NCBI GenBank assembly: GCA_029260735.1
Contig: JAJDCR010000086.1
Location: 1 to 48,811, forward strand
Source: Planctomycetota bacterium
Lineage (GTDB): Bacteria; Planctomycetota; Uabimicrobiia; Uabimicrobiales; Uabimicrobiaceae
Direction: 5' to 3'
Length of the DNA: 48,811 nucleotides
A program made the translations under genes and the position numbers. Shown in pieces: positions 24,323 through 32,786 of this stretch. Positions within the stretch are counted from its first letter, which is position 1; every line of letters begins with the position of its first letter. The notes under the pieces are model-generated. The model worked only from the letters and a program-made list of their open reading frames with translations, was not told the DNA's origin and searched no databases.

Positions 24323-25843
24323 TTAAATCCCAACCCAAACGCTCTTCACCTGAGTATAAAGCTCCAAAACATGTTTCCCCATTTCTCGGCCATAACCACT
24401 TTGCTTGTATCCACCAAAAGGAGAAGCAGCATCAAACATGTTGTAGCAATTTATCCAAACGGTACCTGCTTTTAGCATTTCCGCTGTGCGGTGGGCTTTA
24501 GAAACGTCTTTAGTCCAAACTCCTGCTGCTAAACCATACTGAGTGTCATTGCTCCACTTGAGCATTTCTTCAGGATCTTGGAAAGGGATTACTGTAAGAA
24601 CAGGGCCAAAGATCTCTTCACAAACAATACTCATGTCAGGCTTTGTCTCAGTGAAAACAGTTGGCTCAACAAAGTAACCTTGGCTTAGGTCTCCTGAGCA
24701 AGGATTTCCTCCCACAACAGCTTTTGCTCCGTCTTTCCGACCAGAGCTCAAAAAATTAGAGACTCGCCTAAACTGCTCTTCAGAGACGAGAGGGCCTATT
24801 TCTGTTTTCGGATGCATTCCAGGACCAATTCGAATATTCTTACCAATATTGGAAAGCCCTTCCACTGTTTGATCGTAAACATCTCTTTCGACAAAAAGTC
24901 TGGATCCTGCGCAACAACATTGTCCTTGGTTAAAGAAAATAGCAGAGGCGGCCCCTTTGATCGCTCCTTCAATATCGGCATCAGCATAAATAATATTAGG
25001 GCTTTTTCCTCCGAGCTCTAGAGAAATTCTTTTTAGATTACCAGCAGAAGCTTTGACAATTTCATAGCCTACTTCGGTGCTTCCTGTAAAGGCGACCTTA
25101 TCTACTTCCATATGAGCGGCCAAAGCAGCTCCGGCATCGCCAAATCCATTAACAAGATTAAATGTTCCAGCCGGAAAACCCACTTCTTGGATCAGCTCCC
25201 CCAAAAGAATAGCCGAAAGAGGAGTTTGCTCGGCAGGTTTCAGAACAACACAGTTTCCACAGGCCAAAGCAGGAGCCACTTTCCAAGCAGCCATCAGTAA
25301 AGGAAAATTCCACGGAATAATCTGACCGACGACTCCCACAGGCTCTCGTAAAGTGTAGTTCAAATAACGAGCTCCCGGAGTATAAGGAACTTCTGTCGGA
25401 ATCGTTTCACCACCCAGTTTGTCCGCATACCCAGCAAAGTGACGAAACATATCGATGGCAAGTTGAACATCGGCTCCCCTTGCAACCTTAATCGATTTCC
25501 CATTATCTAAGCTTTCCAGTTGAGCAAAATCATCGGCCCGAGACTCCATCAAGTCGGCCAATTGCCAAATCATCTTTCCTCGGGTTCGAGGCCCTATCTT
25601 ACGATGCCAAACGCCACTATCAAAAGTCTTCCGAGCAGCTGCGACCGCTCTTTGAACATCTTCTTTGCGCCCTCTAGCAACATGAGAGATCACTTTTTTA
25701 TCAGCAGGATTTATGACTTCGAAGGTTTCTCCTTCGGCCGCTTCCACCCAATTACCACCGATCAATAAACGATGGGTTTTATTCAAGAAACTCTGAACTT
25801 CATCTCGTACGGGAATTAAATCGGTTAAGTTATCAACGATCAC
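24323..25843 (-). CDS. NAD(P)-dependent aldehyde dehydrogenase (ALDH1/2-like)
   Basis: A 506-residue cytoplasmic enzyme oxidising aldehydes to carboxylates. It shows PWNFPLLMAAWK at 178-189, the GSTEVG nucleotide loop at 254-259, LELGGKSPN with Glu276 as general base, and FFNQGQCCCAGSR at 303-315 with Cys310 as nucleophile. The triple-Cys motif is that of eukaryote-type ALDH1/2 and FeaB-like enzymes. The start is GTG with AGGAGGAG six bases upstream. It stands alone. It may process aldehydes left by metabolism alongside the periplasmic aldehyde oxidoreductase, but the two are not in one operon. Confidence 0.93.
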   Translation of the reverse strand: MIVDNLTDLIPVRDEVQSFLNKTHRLLIGGNWVEAAEGETFEVINPADKKVISHVARGRKEDVQRAVAAARKTFDSGVWHRKIGPRTRGKMIWQLADLMESRADDFAQLESLDNGKSIKVARGADVQLAIDMFRHFAGYADKLGGETIPTEVPYTPGARYLNYTLREPVGVVGQIIPWNFPLLMAAWKVAPALACGNCVVLKPAEQTPLSAILLGELIQEVGFPAGTFNLVNGFGDAGAALAAHMEVDKVAFTGSTEVGYEIVKASAGNLKRISLELGGKSPNIIYADADIEGAIKGAASAIFFNQGQCCCAGSRLFVERDVYDQTVEGLSNIGKNIRIGPGMHPKTEIGPLVSEEQFRRVSNFLSSGRKDGAKAVVGGNPCSGDLSQGYFVEPTVFTETKPDMSIVCEEIFGPVLTVIPFQDPEEMLKWSNDTQYGLAAGVWTKDVSKAHRTAEMLKAGTVWINCYNMFDAASPFGGYKQSGYGREMGKHVLELYTQVKSVWVGI

Positions 25844-26011
25844 TGAAAACTCCTCCTGAAAATCCTAGGAAATGTTATATTAGGTGTCCTATCACTCTGT
25901 TTCTCATCTTACCATGAATTCCTCTTTTCATCAATAGTTTATAGATCGAGAATAAATAGGGAGTGTATCAGAGGCCAATCCTATCCTATTAAGAAGAAGA
26001 AGGTAAGAGAA

Positions 26012-26818
26012 ATGACTGAAATAAAGAAAATAGACTCTTTAGAAAAACTAAAAGAACTCAAGATTATGTACATCGAAGAAACAACAGCACCTCTTGATGG
26101 CATGTGGTTGTGTGGCTTTGTTCCTGCCGCAAAACACTTTGGAGTTTATGAAGAAGATAAACTTAAGGGATATTTCTGTATTAACGAAGAGGGGTATCTT
26201 TTGCAGTATATATTGGGGGCAAATTATAAGTATCAATCTGAAGCCGTATTTAAAACACTTTTAGAGACTAAAAACTCTGAAGTGGGAGATATCAAAGGTG
26301 CTTTTTGTAGCACAGCAGAACCAGGCTTTATGTCATTATGTTTGGATAACTTCAGATCACATAAGGTAAACGCCCTTATGTATAAACAGGATAAATCACA
26401 AGTAATGATTGATAAGCCAATAGAACTAAATGTACTTAAGGAAAATCATCTTAAAGACGTTATCGCATTTGCCCACGAAGCAATTGGAGCGCCAGTAGAT
26501 TGGCTCCATGGTTATTACTCAAATCTAATAAAGAGAGCGGAGTTATACGCAAGCATCCAGAATGATAGAATTATAGCGACAGGAGAATGTAGAGGTTACG
26601 ATGAGTATCAAACAAGCTACGCTGATTTAGGAGTAATCGTAGCAAAGGAAGAACGCTCAAAGGGAATAGCGACCAAAGTGTTAAAGAGTCTAAGCCTTAT
26701 AGCAAAAGATAAAAATTTAATTCCTATATGTTCTACTGAAGCATCAAACCTGGGGGCGCAGAGAGCAATTTCTCGCGCCGGTTTTTTTGCACATAATAGA
26801 ATCATACAGTTTGATTGA
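26012..26818 (+). CDS. GNAT-family N-acetyltransferase
   Basis: A 268-residue protein. The C-terminal half has the acetyl-CoA-binding pattern of GNAT enzymes (ADLGVIVAKEERSKGIATKVLKSL near 208-231, then NLGAQRAISRAGFF near 247-260). The N-terminal half looks like a degenerate second GNAT domain (HFGVYEEDKLKGYFCINEEG). Such double-GNAT proteins acetylate small molecules or peptides. GAAGGTAAGAG precedes the ATG. Single gene; substrate unknown. Confidence 0.8.
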   Translation: MTEIKKIDSLEKLKELKIMYIEETTAPLDGMWLCGFVPAAKHFGVYEEDKLKGYFCINEEGYLLQYILGANYKYQSEAVFKTLLETKNSEVGDIKGAFCSTAEPGFMSLCLDNFRSHKVNALMYKQDKSQVMIDKPIELNVLKENHLKDVIAFAHEAIGAPVDWLHGYYSNLIKRAELYASIQNDRIIATGECRGYDEYQTSYADLGVIVAKEERSKGIATKVLKSLSLIAKDKNLIPICSTEASNLGAQRAISRAGFFAHNRIIQFD

Positions 26819-26881
26819 ATAACCAATGTTCACTTATGTCATTTTGGTCTGATATGGCATTTGGAGTTCTTCCAATCATCT

Positions 26882-27048
26882 GTATAAAAGCGAGAGGTTA
26901 AAACCCTTACTTTTATACACATAATTTTAAAATTGAGCTTTTGGTTTTTTGCGTATTTTCTTTGCCGCGAATGCGGCAGTGGCACGTAGCCAGGGGATTT
27001 ATCCCCTGGAACATTTGTTCAGATTTTGTTCGTCGCCAAAATTGGCGA
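26882..27048. repeat. cluster of short palindromes in a 414-bp gene-free gap
   Basis: The gap at 26819-27232 holds four hairpins: GTATAAAAG/CTTTTATAC (26882-26918, a possible terminator for the GNAT gene without a strong T-run), GCCGC/GCGGC (26964-26977), a perfect 20-bp palindrome CCAGGGGATTTATCCCCTGG (26990-27009) and TCGCCAAAATTGGCGA (27033-27048). No credible gene is seen. The packing suggests a composite repeat element. Confidence 0.5.
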
Positions 27049-27232
27049 AGACCCATTTTTTCCTTGCCAAAGCTATCCTTTAGGCTCAAGTTTTTAATTT
27101 TTGGTCAACGATCTTTAGGCTCTACTTTTAGCTCGGTTACACGATAATCTTTAGTTAGGTACAAAAGACTATTGTAGTCTTGAACATCTAGTTTAGTATA
27201 GTTTAACAGTGAGATATTGATGAGACCGAAAG

Positions 27233-28000
27233 TCAGGAATTTTTCTCTTCTTTTTTCTCTTCATCTTTTTCATTGGAAATATATTTGGCTATGTCTATTT
27301 TTTTGCCTAGAATTTTTTGAGTTTTCTTTGTCCAAATTTCTAAGGCTTTTTCCCATTTTTCGTAGTCATAGTCGAAGTTGACAAGCTCTTTAGGAATTCC
27401 ATTGTAGGGGTTTCCCAGTTGTTTATTACGAGCGATTCTGGGCGCATACTTTTCGTATCTCTTTTTCCCCCAACCTTCTGAGGGAGGATATTTGTTTAAC
27501 CACTGCCTATGTTCATAAGAAACCTGACTAAAGGCTATGTCTATTGCTAAGATGATTTTTTCTTCTTCTAAAATTTCTTTTTCTTCTTCTTGGCTTTCTT
27601 CTGTTTTTTCATCTTCTTTTTTGGAATCGGTAGGCAAAAGTTTCTCAGTGGATTGTTCTTCTTTGTGTCTGGCCTCTTTCCTCTGTCTTTTTTCTTTTCT
27701 GACTTTTCGAATAATATCTCTAAGATCTTTTTCTTTTAGGGAGATTATACTAACTAACTTTTCGATTCTTCCAAAATTTATAAATAAGAAGCCTTTGTTA
27801 TTTCCTACGTACCAAAGTCTTATTCCTGCTTCAGAAGAGGATAGCTTTTTCGATAGAGAGTTTTTTTTAAGATCGCGATTTAAAACCACCCCCTCTATTT
27901 CTTGGCTATTATTTAACTGTACCTTTACTAGAGAATTTTGAGCTACTAAGGGTAACTCAAAACTACAAACCATTAGAAAAAGTGTGAATAAAATTCTCAT
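27233..28000 (-). CDS. secreted charged coiled-coil protein
   Basis: A 255-residue protein of no known family. Residues 1-20 are a Sec signal peptide. Residues 25-90 look like a small beta domain. Residues 92-152 are Lys/Glu-rich and probably a helix or coiled coil. A globular tail contains aromatic-rich LNKYPPSEGWGKKRYEKYAP. The last residues are again Glu/Lys-rich. GGAGG precedes the ATG. No operon partner. Periplasmic or surface location is inferred from the signal. Confidence 0.65.
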   Translation of the reverse strand: MRILFTLFLMVCSFELPLVAQNSLVKVQLNNSQEIEGVVLNRDLKKNSLSKKLSSSEAGIRLWYVGNNKGFLFINFGRIEKLVSIISLKEKDLRDIIRKVRKEKRQRKEARHKEEQSTEKLLPTDSKKEDEKTEESQEEEKEILEEEKIILAIDIAFSQVSYEHRQWLNKYPPSEGWGKKRYEKYAPRIARNKQLGNPYNGIPKELVNFDYDYEKWEKALEIWTKKTQKILGKKIDIAKYISNEKDEEKKEEKNS

Positions 28001-28246
28001 TGCTATTTCCTCCGTTAGTAATTTGGACTTGTTTTAGTTTGTTTTCCTCCTCTAAGAAGGGGTTCTCACTCGTCAATAGTCATTGCTAAATCATTTTTAG
28101 CTTGTTCCAAAAGAGCAGAGATTTCAGGCGTGCCTTATTTCTAAAATTACGTCTCGCATGGGTTCTTTTTCTTTGATTCTTTTTCTTTGAAAAAAGGGCA
28201 AAAAGTAGTGAAAGCCCTAGAATAAAGCGAAGATGAAAGATAAAAT

Positions 28247-28288
28247 AAAAGAACCCTCCCAAGATTCATCTTAGGAGGGTTCTTTTTT
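28247..28288 (+). terminator. intrinsic terminator-like hairpin
   Basis: A perfect 10-bp stem (AGAACCCTCC / GGAGGGTTCT) is followed on the plus strand by six T and on the minus strand by A/T-rich DNA. There is no plus-strand gene upstream in this gap, so it may end an unseen small RNA or be a relic. A second hairpin, GGTGTAG/CTACACC, follows at 28290-28308. Confidence 0.55.
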
Positions 28289-28583
28289 GGGTGTAGAGGC
28301 CCCTACACCGACCAAAGCGAATGGCCTCTAAAATATCACAAGTAAGTTATGACAAGATGATCATAATTGAAAAAACAGAAGACGTCAATAATTATCTTTC
28401 CTTAGAAAACTACCCACCAATCCACTGTGGATTACTCTATAGCCTTTCGAGTACTGATGTATTTAGTCTCAAAGTTCTCTCCTTCTCATCTTCACAAATA
28501 TCCGCAAATAAATTTCTTCTTTATCCGTAATGCTTGTATACTTTATCAAAGTCCTTGCGCAATAGGTTATCAGTAATTCAAAC

Positions 28584-28704
28584 CTCACGCAAAGACGCCA
28601 AGGAGAAAAAGAATCCAGGCAAGAGATAAATTCGGAAAATTTCATCAACATAAAGATTTTTTACATTTTCCTTTGCGATCTTTGCGCCTTTGCGTGAGAT
28701 TCTT
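28584..28704. repeat. CTCACGCAAAG-type inverted dispersed repeat
   Basis: The left arm (28584-28613) begins CTCACGCAAAGACGCCAAG. The right arm (28667-28704) is its imperfect complement, ending TTTGCGCCTTTGCGTGAG. CACGCAAAGNCGCNAAG repeats are widespread in several bacterial phyla as small non-coding mobile-looking elements. Part of a 1,167-bp gap (28001-29167) that holds repeats but no convincing gene. Confidence 0.65.
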
Positions 28705-28719
28705 TTCTTTCTTCAACTT

Positions 28720-28779
28720 TACCCTGTATACCCTTAACTATGTCATTCGTGCCTGACACATTTAAGGATATACAGGGTA
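28720..28779. repeat. 18-bp inverted repeat
   Basis: TACCCTGTATACCCTTAA (28720-28737) and TTAAGGATATACAGGGTA (28762-28779) pair with one mismatch around a 24-nt loop. Directly next to the CACGCAAAG element. No T-run. Confidence 0.55.
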
Positions 28780-29167
28780 AAGGATATAGAACTGTTAATG
28801 CTGTTTAATAGATGCTTTTAATGGATGGATGTCTCATTTGTTTGAGTTTCTGGGTATCTTCTCAGCCTCAAGTATTGCCAAACACTCTGTTAACGAGAGA
28901 AAGTTGCTAGGGAGAGCTGTTAATTTTCTTCTTAGCTCTTAGCTCTTAGCTTTATTCATTTGAAGACAAGCCTTTTTTGATTTTTTCTTCCCTTTGGGGC
29001 AAAATAAAGGTAAAATATTTTCCATTTATAAAAGCCGAAGTATTTTTTTCAGTAGGTTTTTTATTGTATCTTTTTTGTGGAACGAAAAAACATCCGCAAA
29101 ACAATGGAAATAAAACAGTTGAGATGAATCAGCTGTCATCAGTTTGTGAAAGTGGTCAACAGAATCT

Positions 29168-30913
29168 ATGCTGCTAGAACTGAAAATCAAAAATTTAGCG
29201 ATTATTGAATCTTCTGAAGTGCATTTTGGTAAAGGCTTGAATGTTATCACCGGTGAAACGGGAGCAGGAAAGTCTATCCTATTAGAAGCTTTAAATCTAA
29301 TTTTTGGCGGTCGAAGTGATCGCGAACTCATTCGTACAGAAAAAGAAGAAGCTCAAGTCGAAGCTGTTTTTGACCTTCTTCCCTCTGTTCGTTCTTTTTT
29401 AGATGAATGGGGAATTGTTTCTGATCTTAGTGAACCTCTTGTTTTACGGCGAGTTATTCATGTTAGCGGACGATCTCGTGGGTTTATCAATGCAAGCTCC
29501 GTTTCTGCTCAACAACTAAAACAACTGGCATCTCTCTTGGTCGACTTTGGACGACAACACGAACAAGGTTTACTTATGGATGCTCAAAAGCACATTGAGC
29601 TTCTCGATCAATATGCAGATGCTGCAAAAGATGGTCAGAGTGTTGAAAAACAGTTTCGCCAAACTCGAAAATGGATTCAAGAATACGAAAAACTTAAAGC
29701 AGAAGAGTCTTCTTGGCGCGACCGCACTGAATTTTTAAAATTTCAAAAGAAAAACATCCGAGATATTGATCCGCAAGCCGGAGAAGAAGATGAACTAGCC
29801 GAAGAGTTAGAAAAACTCGGAGATATTGAAACTTGCCAAAAATTGGCCCAACGAGCAGAAGCAGAACTCTATCGAAACGAAGACTCGATCCAAAGTCGTC
29901 TTTCTAGCACCATTTCTGTTATAGAGGAAATTTCTGAGGTAGACGATTCAGTGAATGATGTTTTAGAAGATCTTCACAATGCCTTAATTTCGATTGAGGA
30001 AGCTGCTCGGTCCATGGCGAATTATCAAAAAACTCTCTCTCGCGATCCTGGTGCAATGGAAGATATACAAGAGCGTTTAGATCAAATTATTGAATTGCAA
30101 GAACGCTACGGAGGCAGCTTTGAATCTGTTATGGAAAAGCTCCAAGAAATTGACGAAGAAATTGCTGAGCTAGCTCTAAAACAGAAACGACTGGAAGAAC
30201 TCACTGGAATTCTTGCCGAGGGAAAAAGAAAACTCCTAAAACTCGCTTTAGGTTTAAGCCAAAAACGCAAAAAAAACGCCGCAAAGCTCACAGGGTTAAT
30301 CGAAACAGAACTACATGGTTTGGCTTTAGAGAAGGCTCGCTTTGAAATACGATTTGCTCCCGTCGAAGAAAACGATGGCCTAGCTGTTTTGTGCACCAGT
30401 GAAGCAGATAATAGCGCAGGTAAAGAGCCCGCGAAAGAATATGCGGTTCAATCTTGGGGAATCGAAAATGTATTTTTTCTCTTTTCTGCTAACCAAGGAG
30501 AAGAACTACGTCCTCTCGAAAAAGTAGCTTCGGGAGGGGAACTCAGCCGCATAATGTTAGCTCTTAAGCGCATTATCGGAAGTACTTTTTCTGTTCCGAC
30601 CTTTATTTTTGATGAAATCGACTCTGGTATATCGGGAACAGCTGCCACTATGGTTGCTCAAAAATTGCGACAAATCGTTTCCAGCCCAGGGCAAGATCTT
30701 CAAGCAATATGTATTTCTCATACTGCGCAAGTAGCGGCAGAAGCAGATATTCATTTAAAATCAGCAAAGCAAGTCAAAGACAATCGAACCAGTGCTCGTG
30801 TCAGTATCCTTAATCATGATGAGCGAGTACAAGAAATTTCCCGAATATTGGCAGGTGATCAGTCACCGGAACACGCTCTTGCTTTAGCTCAAGAATTACT
30901 TGTAACTAAATAA
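29168..30913 (+). CDS. recN: DNA repair protein RecN
   Basis: A 581-residue SMC-like ATPase acting in recombinational repair of double-strand breaks. Walker A is GETGAGKS at residues 29-36; the ABC signature SGGELSRIML is near 455; Walker B FDEIDSGISG near 480. The middle (about 155-380) is rich in heptad-like Glu/Lys/Leu sequence forming the RecN coiled coils. Length is usual for RecN (550-590). No strong ribosome binding site precedes the ATG. The gene is alone, after the repeat-rich gap. Confidence 0.97.
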   Translation: MLLELKIKNLAIIESSEVHFGKGLNVITGETGAGKSILLEALNLIFGGRSDRELIRTEKEEAQVEAVFDLLPSVRSFLDEWGIVSDLSEPLVLRRVIHVSGRSRGFINASSVSAQQLKQLASLLVDFGRQHEQGLLMDAQKHIELLDQYADAAKDGQSVEKQFRQTRKWIQEYEKLKAEESSWRDRTEFLKFQKKNIRDIDPQAGEEDELAEELEKLGDIETCQKLAQRAEAELYRNEDSIQSRLSSTISVIEEISEVDDSVNDVLEDLHNALISIEEAARSMANYQKTLSRDPGAMEDIQERLDQIIELQERYGGSFESVMEKLQEIDEEIAELALKQKRLEELTGILAEGKRKLLKLALGLSQKRKKNAAKLTGLIETELHGLALEKARFEIRFAPVEENDGLAVLCTSEADNSAGKEPAKEYAVQSWGIENVFFLFSANQGEELRPLEKVASGGELSRIMLALKRIIGSTFSVPTFIFDEIDSGISGTAATMVAQKLRQIVSSPGQDLQAICISHTAQVAAEADIHLKSAKQVKDNRTSARVSILNHDERVQEISRILAGDQSPEHALALAQELLVTK

Positions 30914-31001
30914 GATTTTTTAGAAGAATTATTTTAACGCCTTTGCCTCAAGATACATTGCAGGTAAAGCATTTTTTTCTCTTTTCTAAGGGGAGTTCAT
31001 T

Positions 31002-32357
31002 ATGTATCGAAATTTCTATTTTTTAGCTATCATTCTTAGCCTTTTTGTAAGTACTACTCTTTGCGCTAATGATTTGCCTAGCTACCTACAAGCAGAAGAA
31101 AAAGGGCGAAGTTTTGTTGCCCCAACTCACCTTCTCTACGATGGGGAAGATATTTCTGTTTCCATTAAGCAAGATGGTTTTTCTACTTTAGACAATTCTG
31201 AAATGAACCGAGAAGATTTATACGCTTGTCGTTTTCTAAATATTCTGGAAATTCTTCCTGTTTTAGAAAACTATGGCAAGGTACTTTACCTTTCTCCGAA
31301 CAAAACAGAAGCCATCATGAGCTTGACTGATCAAGATAAAATTGATGATTTAGCAGCTCTTCTTCACACCAAAGGTGGAGTTATTGCTTGTGGAGCCATC
31401 ATTAAGCTTTCTTCTCCTTCCGAGATAATAGCTTTGGAGGGCATCCAAACTTTAGCTTCTGAAGAACTAGCCGTTGAGCTAGCTGACGAGATTATGCAAA
31501 GAGAAGCTGATCCTCGCATCACAAGCATGACCTCTAAAGTAAATAAAGATAATATTCGCAAATTCGTAGAAGAACTTTCTGCTTATAACAACCGTCACCA
31601 TCGCTCTAGTACTGGTGCTGCGGCTGCCGATCATATTTTTAAAACTTTCTCTGCGATTGCTCAATCTAATCCTGATCTAAGTGTTCGTAAAGTAAACCAT
31701 TCGAATACTCCACAACCTTCGATCGTTGCAACTCTTCGAGGAACGACTAAGCCCAATGAAAAAGTTATCATTGGTTGTCATATCGACTCCATCAATGGTA
31801 ACGGCTCTGGAGCTGTTCATCGTCACGCTCCAGGAGCAGACGACAATGCCTCAGGTACTGCTACAGTCAAAGAAATTATGCAAATTATTTCTGACTCAGG
31901 GATTAAGTTCGCTCGTACTATTGAATTCCATGGATACGCAGCAGAAGAAGCGGGCCTGCTCGGTTCTGGTAATGTTGCCAAAGAGTACAAAGCAAAAAAA
32001 GAAGTTGTTGTTGGTATGATCCAAATTGATATGTGCCTATACAACACAGGCGACAAAACTATTTGGTTAGTTAGCAATGACACAAGTAGCAAACACAACG
32101 AGCTTGCTGCTCACTTAGTTCCTCTTTACACTGACACTGAAACCAAAAGTGCTATGCTTTGGGGTGGAACTAGCGATCACCGTTCTTGGACTCGTCTAGG
32201 TTTCCATGCTATTTTCCCATTTGAAAATCCTCGGTCTTACAATCGTAAAATTCATACCACTGGTGATACCATAACTAGTACAGAAGATTTTGCTTTTGCT
32301 AGTAACTATGGCCGACTAGGTATTGCCTACTTGGCTTCTCTAGCCGAAATCGAGTAG
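31002..32357 (+). CDS. secreted M28-family zinc aminopeptidase
   Basis: A 451-residue exported peptidase. Signal peptide residues 1-21 (ending LCA); a pro-domain-like region to about 180; then the M28 catalytic domain. Zinc-ligand motifs in order: GCHIDS with His260, GADDNASG at 278-285, AAEEAGLLGS with the catalytic Glu pair, QIDMC and KIHTTGDT. This order matches bacterial leucyl aminopeptidase relatives such as the Aeromonas/Vibrio enzymes. AAGGGGAG precedes the ATG. Likely degrades peptides outside the cytoplasm. Confidence 0.92.
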   Translation: MYRNFYFLAIILSLFVSTTLCANDLPSYLQAEEKGRSFVAPTHLLYDGEDISVSIKQDGFSTLDNSEMNREDLYACRFLNILEILPVLENYGKVLYLSPNKTEAIMSLTDQDKIDDLAALLHTKGGVIACGAIIKLSSPSEIIALEGIQTLASEELAVELADEIMQREADPRITSMTSKVNKDNIRKFVEELSAYNNRHHRSSTGAAAADHIFKTFSAIAQSNPDLSVRKVNHSNTPQPSIVATLRGTTKPNEKVIIGCHIDSINGNGSGAVHRHAPGADDNASGTATVKEIMQIISDSGIKFARTIEFHGYAAEEAGLLGSGNVAKEYKAKKEVVVGMIQIDMCLYNTGDKTIWLVSNDTSSKHNELAAHLVPLYTDTETKSAMLWGGTSDHRSWTRLGFHAIFPFENPRSYNRKIHTTGDTITSTEDFAFASNYGRLGIAYLASLAEIE

Positions 32358-32417
32358 TTTTTGATTTTTCAGAATTGAATTCTGGAAACTAGGGTATGTT
32401 CTTAAAACATACGTTCG

Positions 32418-32448
32418 ATAGCGAGAGAGCTTTCAGCTTTCTCGCTAT
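32418..32448 (+). terminator. hairpin between peptidase and lipoprotein genes
   Basis: ATAGCGAGA and TCTCGCTAT form a 9-bp stem, extended by AGC pairs, 60-90 bp after the peptidase stop. Directly before it, GTATGTT/AACATAC (32394-32412) forms a smaller hairpin. There is no long T-run, so termination or attenuation is uncertain. Confidence 0.35.
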
Positions 32449-32471
32449 TGTTATGAAAAAAGGGTAAAAAA

Positions 32472-32723
32472 ATGATGAAACACACTTTATTAATGATTCT
32501 TTTACTGGTCTTATCTTTGATTTGCACCTCTTGCACCCAAACCCGTGGACGTAGCCATCGAACAGGCGGAGTTCTCAAAAACAGTGTGCGCAATGTCGAA
32601 GATGTTCAAGCTGACCGCACCAAACGATACCTAAACGAAGACGCAATCGAAAGAGCCAAAGAAGAGGCTGAAGATGCAGGAGAAGAGGAAGAACAACAAA
32701 ATTCTAGTGGCGGTGGGTACTAG
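32472..32723 (+). CDS. small lipoprotein
   Basis: An 83-residue product with a signal peptide and a lipobox ending at Cys21 (LICTSC). The mature 62 residues are hydrophilic, with an acidic Glu-rich helix (IERAKEEAEDAGEEEEQQ) and a Gly-rich tail. AAAAAGGG precedes the ATG. Such small lipoproteins rarely have known functions. It lies 63 bp before the symporter gene and may be co-transcribed with it. Confidence 0.7.
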   Translation: MMKHTLLMILLLVLSLICTSCTQTRGRSHRTGGVLKNSVRNVEDVQADRTKRYLNEDAIERAKEEAEDAGEEEEQQNSSGGGY

Positions 32724-32786
32724 ATTTTAAAGCGGTAAAGATACTTTTAAACAAAAATTTTTGCTAAGAAAATTTGCGAGGTCAAT

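Noticed and set aside
24200..24475. 91-codon plus-strand frame
   Set aside because: It crosses the inverted repeat at 24236-24292 and runs antisense to the end of the aldehyde dehydrogenase gene.
26941..27147. 68-codon plus-strand frame
   Set aside because: It is made of palindromic repeat sequence (for example around CCAGGGGATTTATCCCCTGG), so it is unlikely to code.
28321..28530. 69-codon plus-strand frame after a terminator hairpin
   Set aside because: No ribosome binding site and Ser-rich, low-complexity product in a repeat-rich gap. It might be a decayed gene, but nothing supports that.
28977..29177. 66-codon plus-strand frame overlapping the recN start
   Set aside because: The frame has a hydrophobic stretch and one Cys, but no ribosome binding site, and it runs into recN out of frame.
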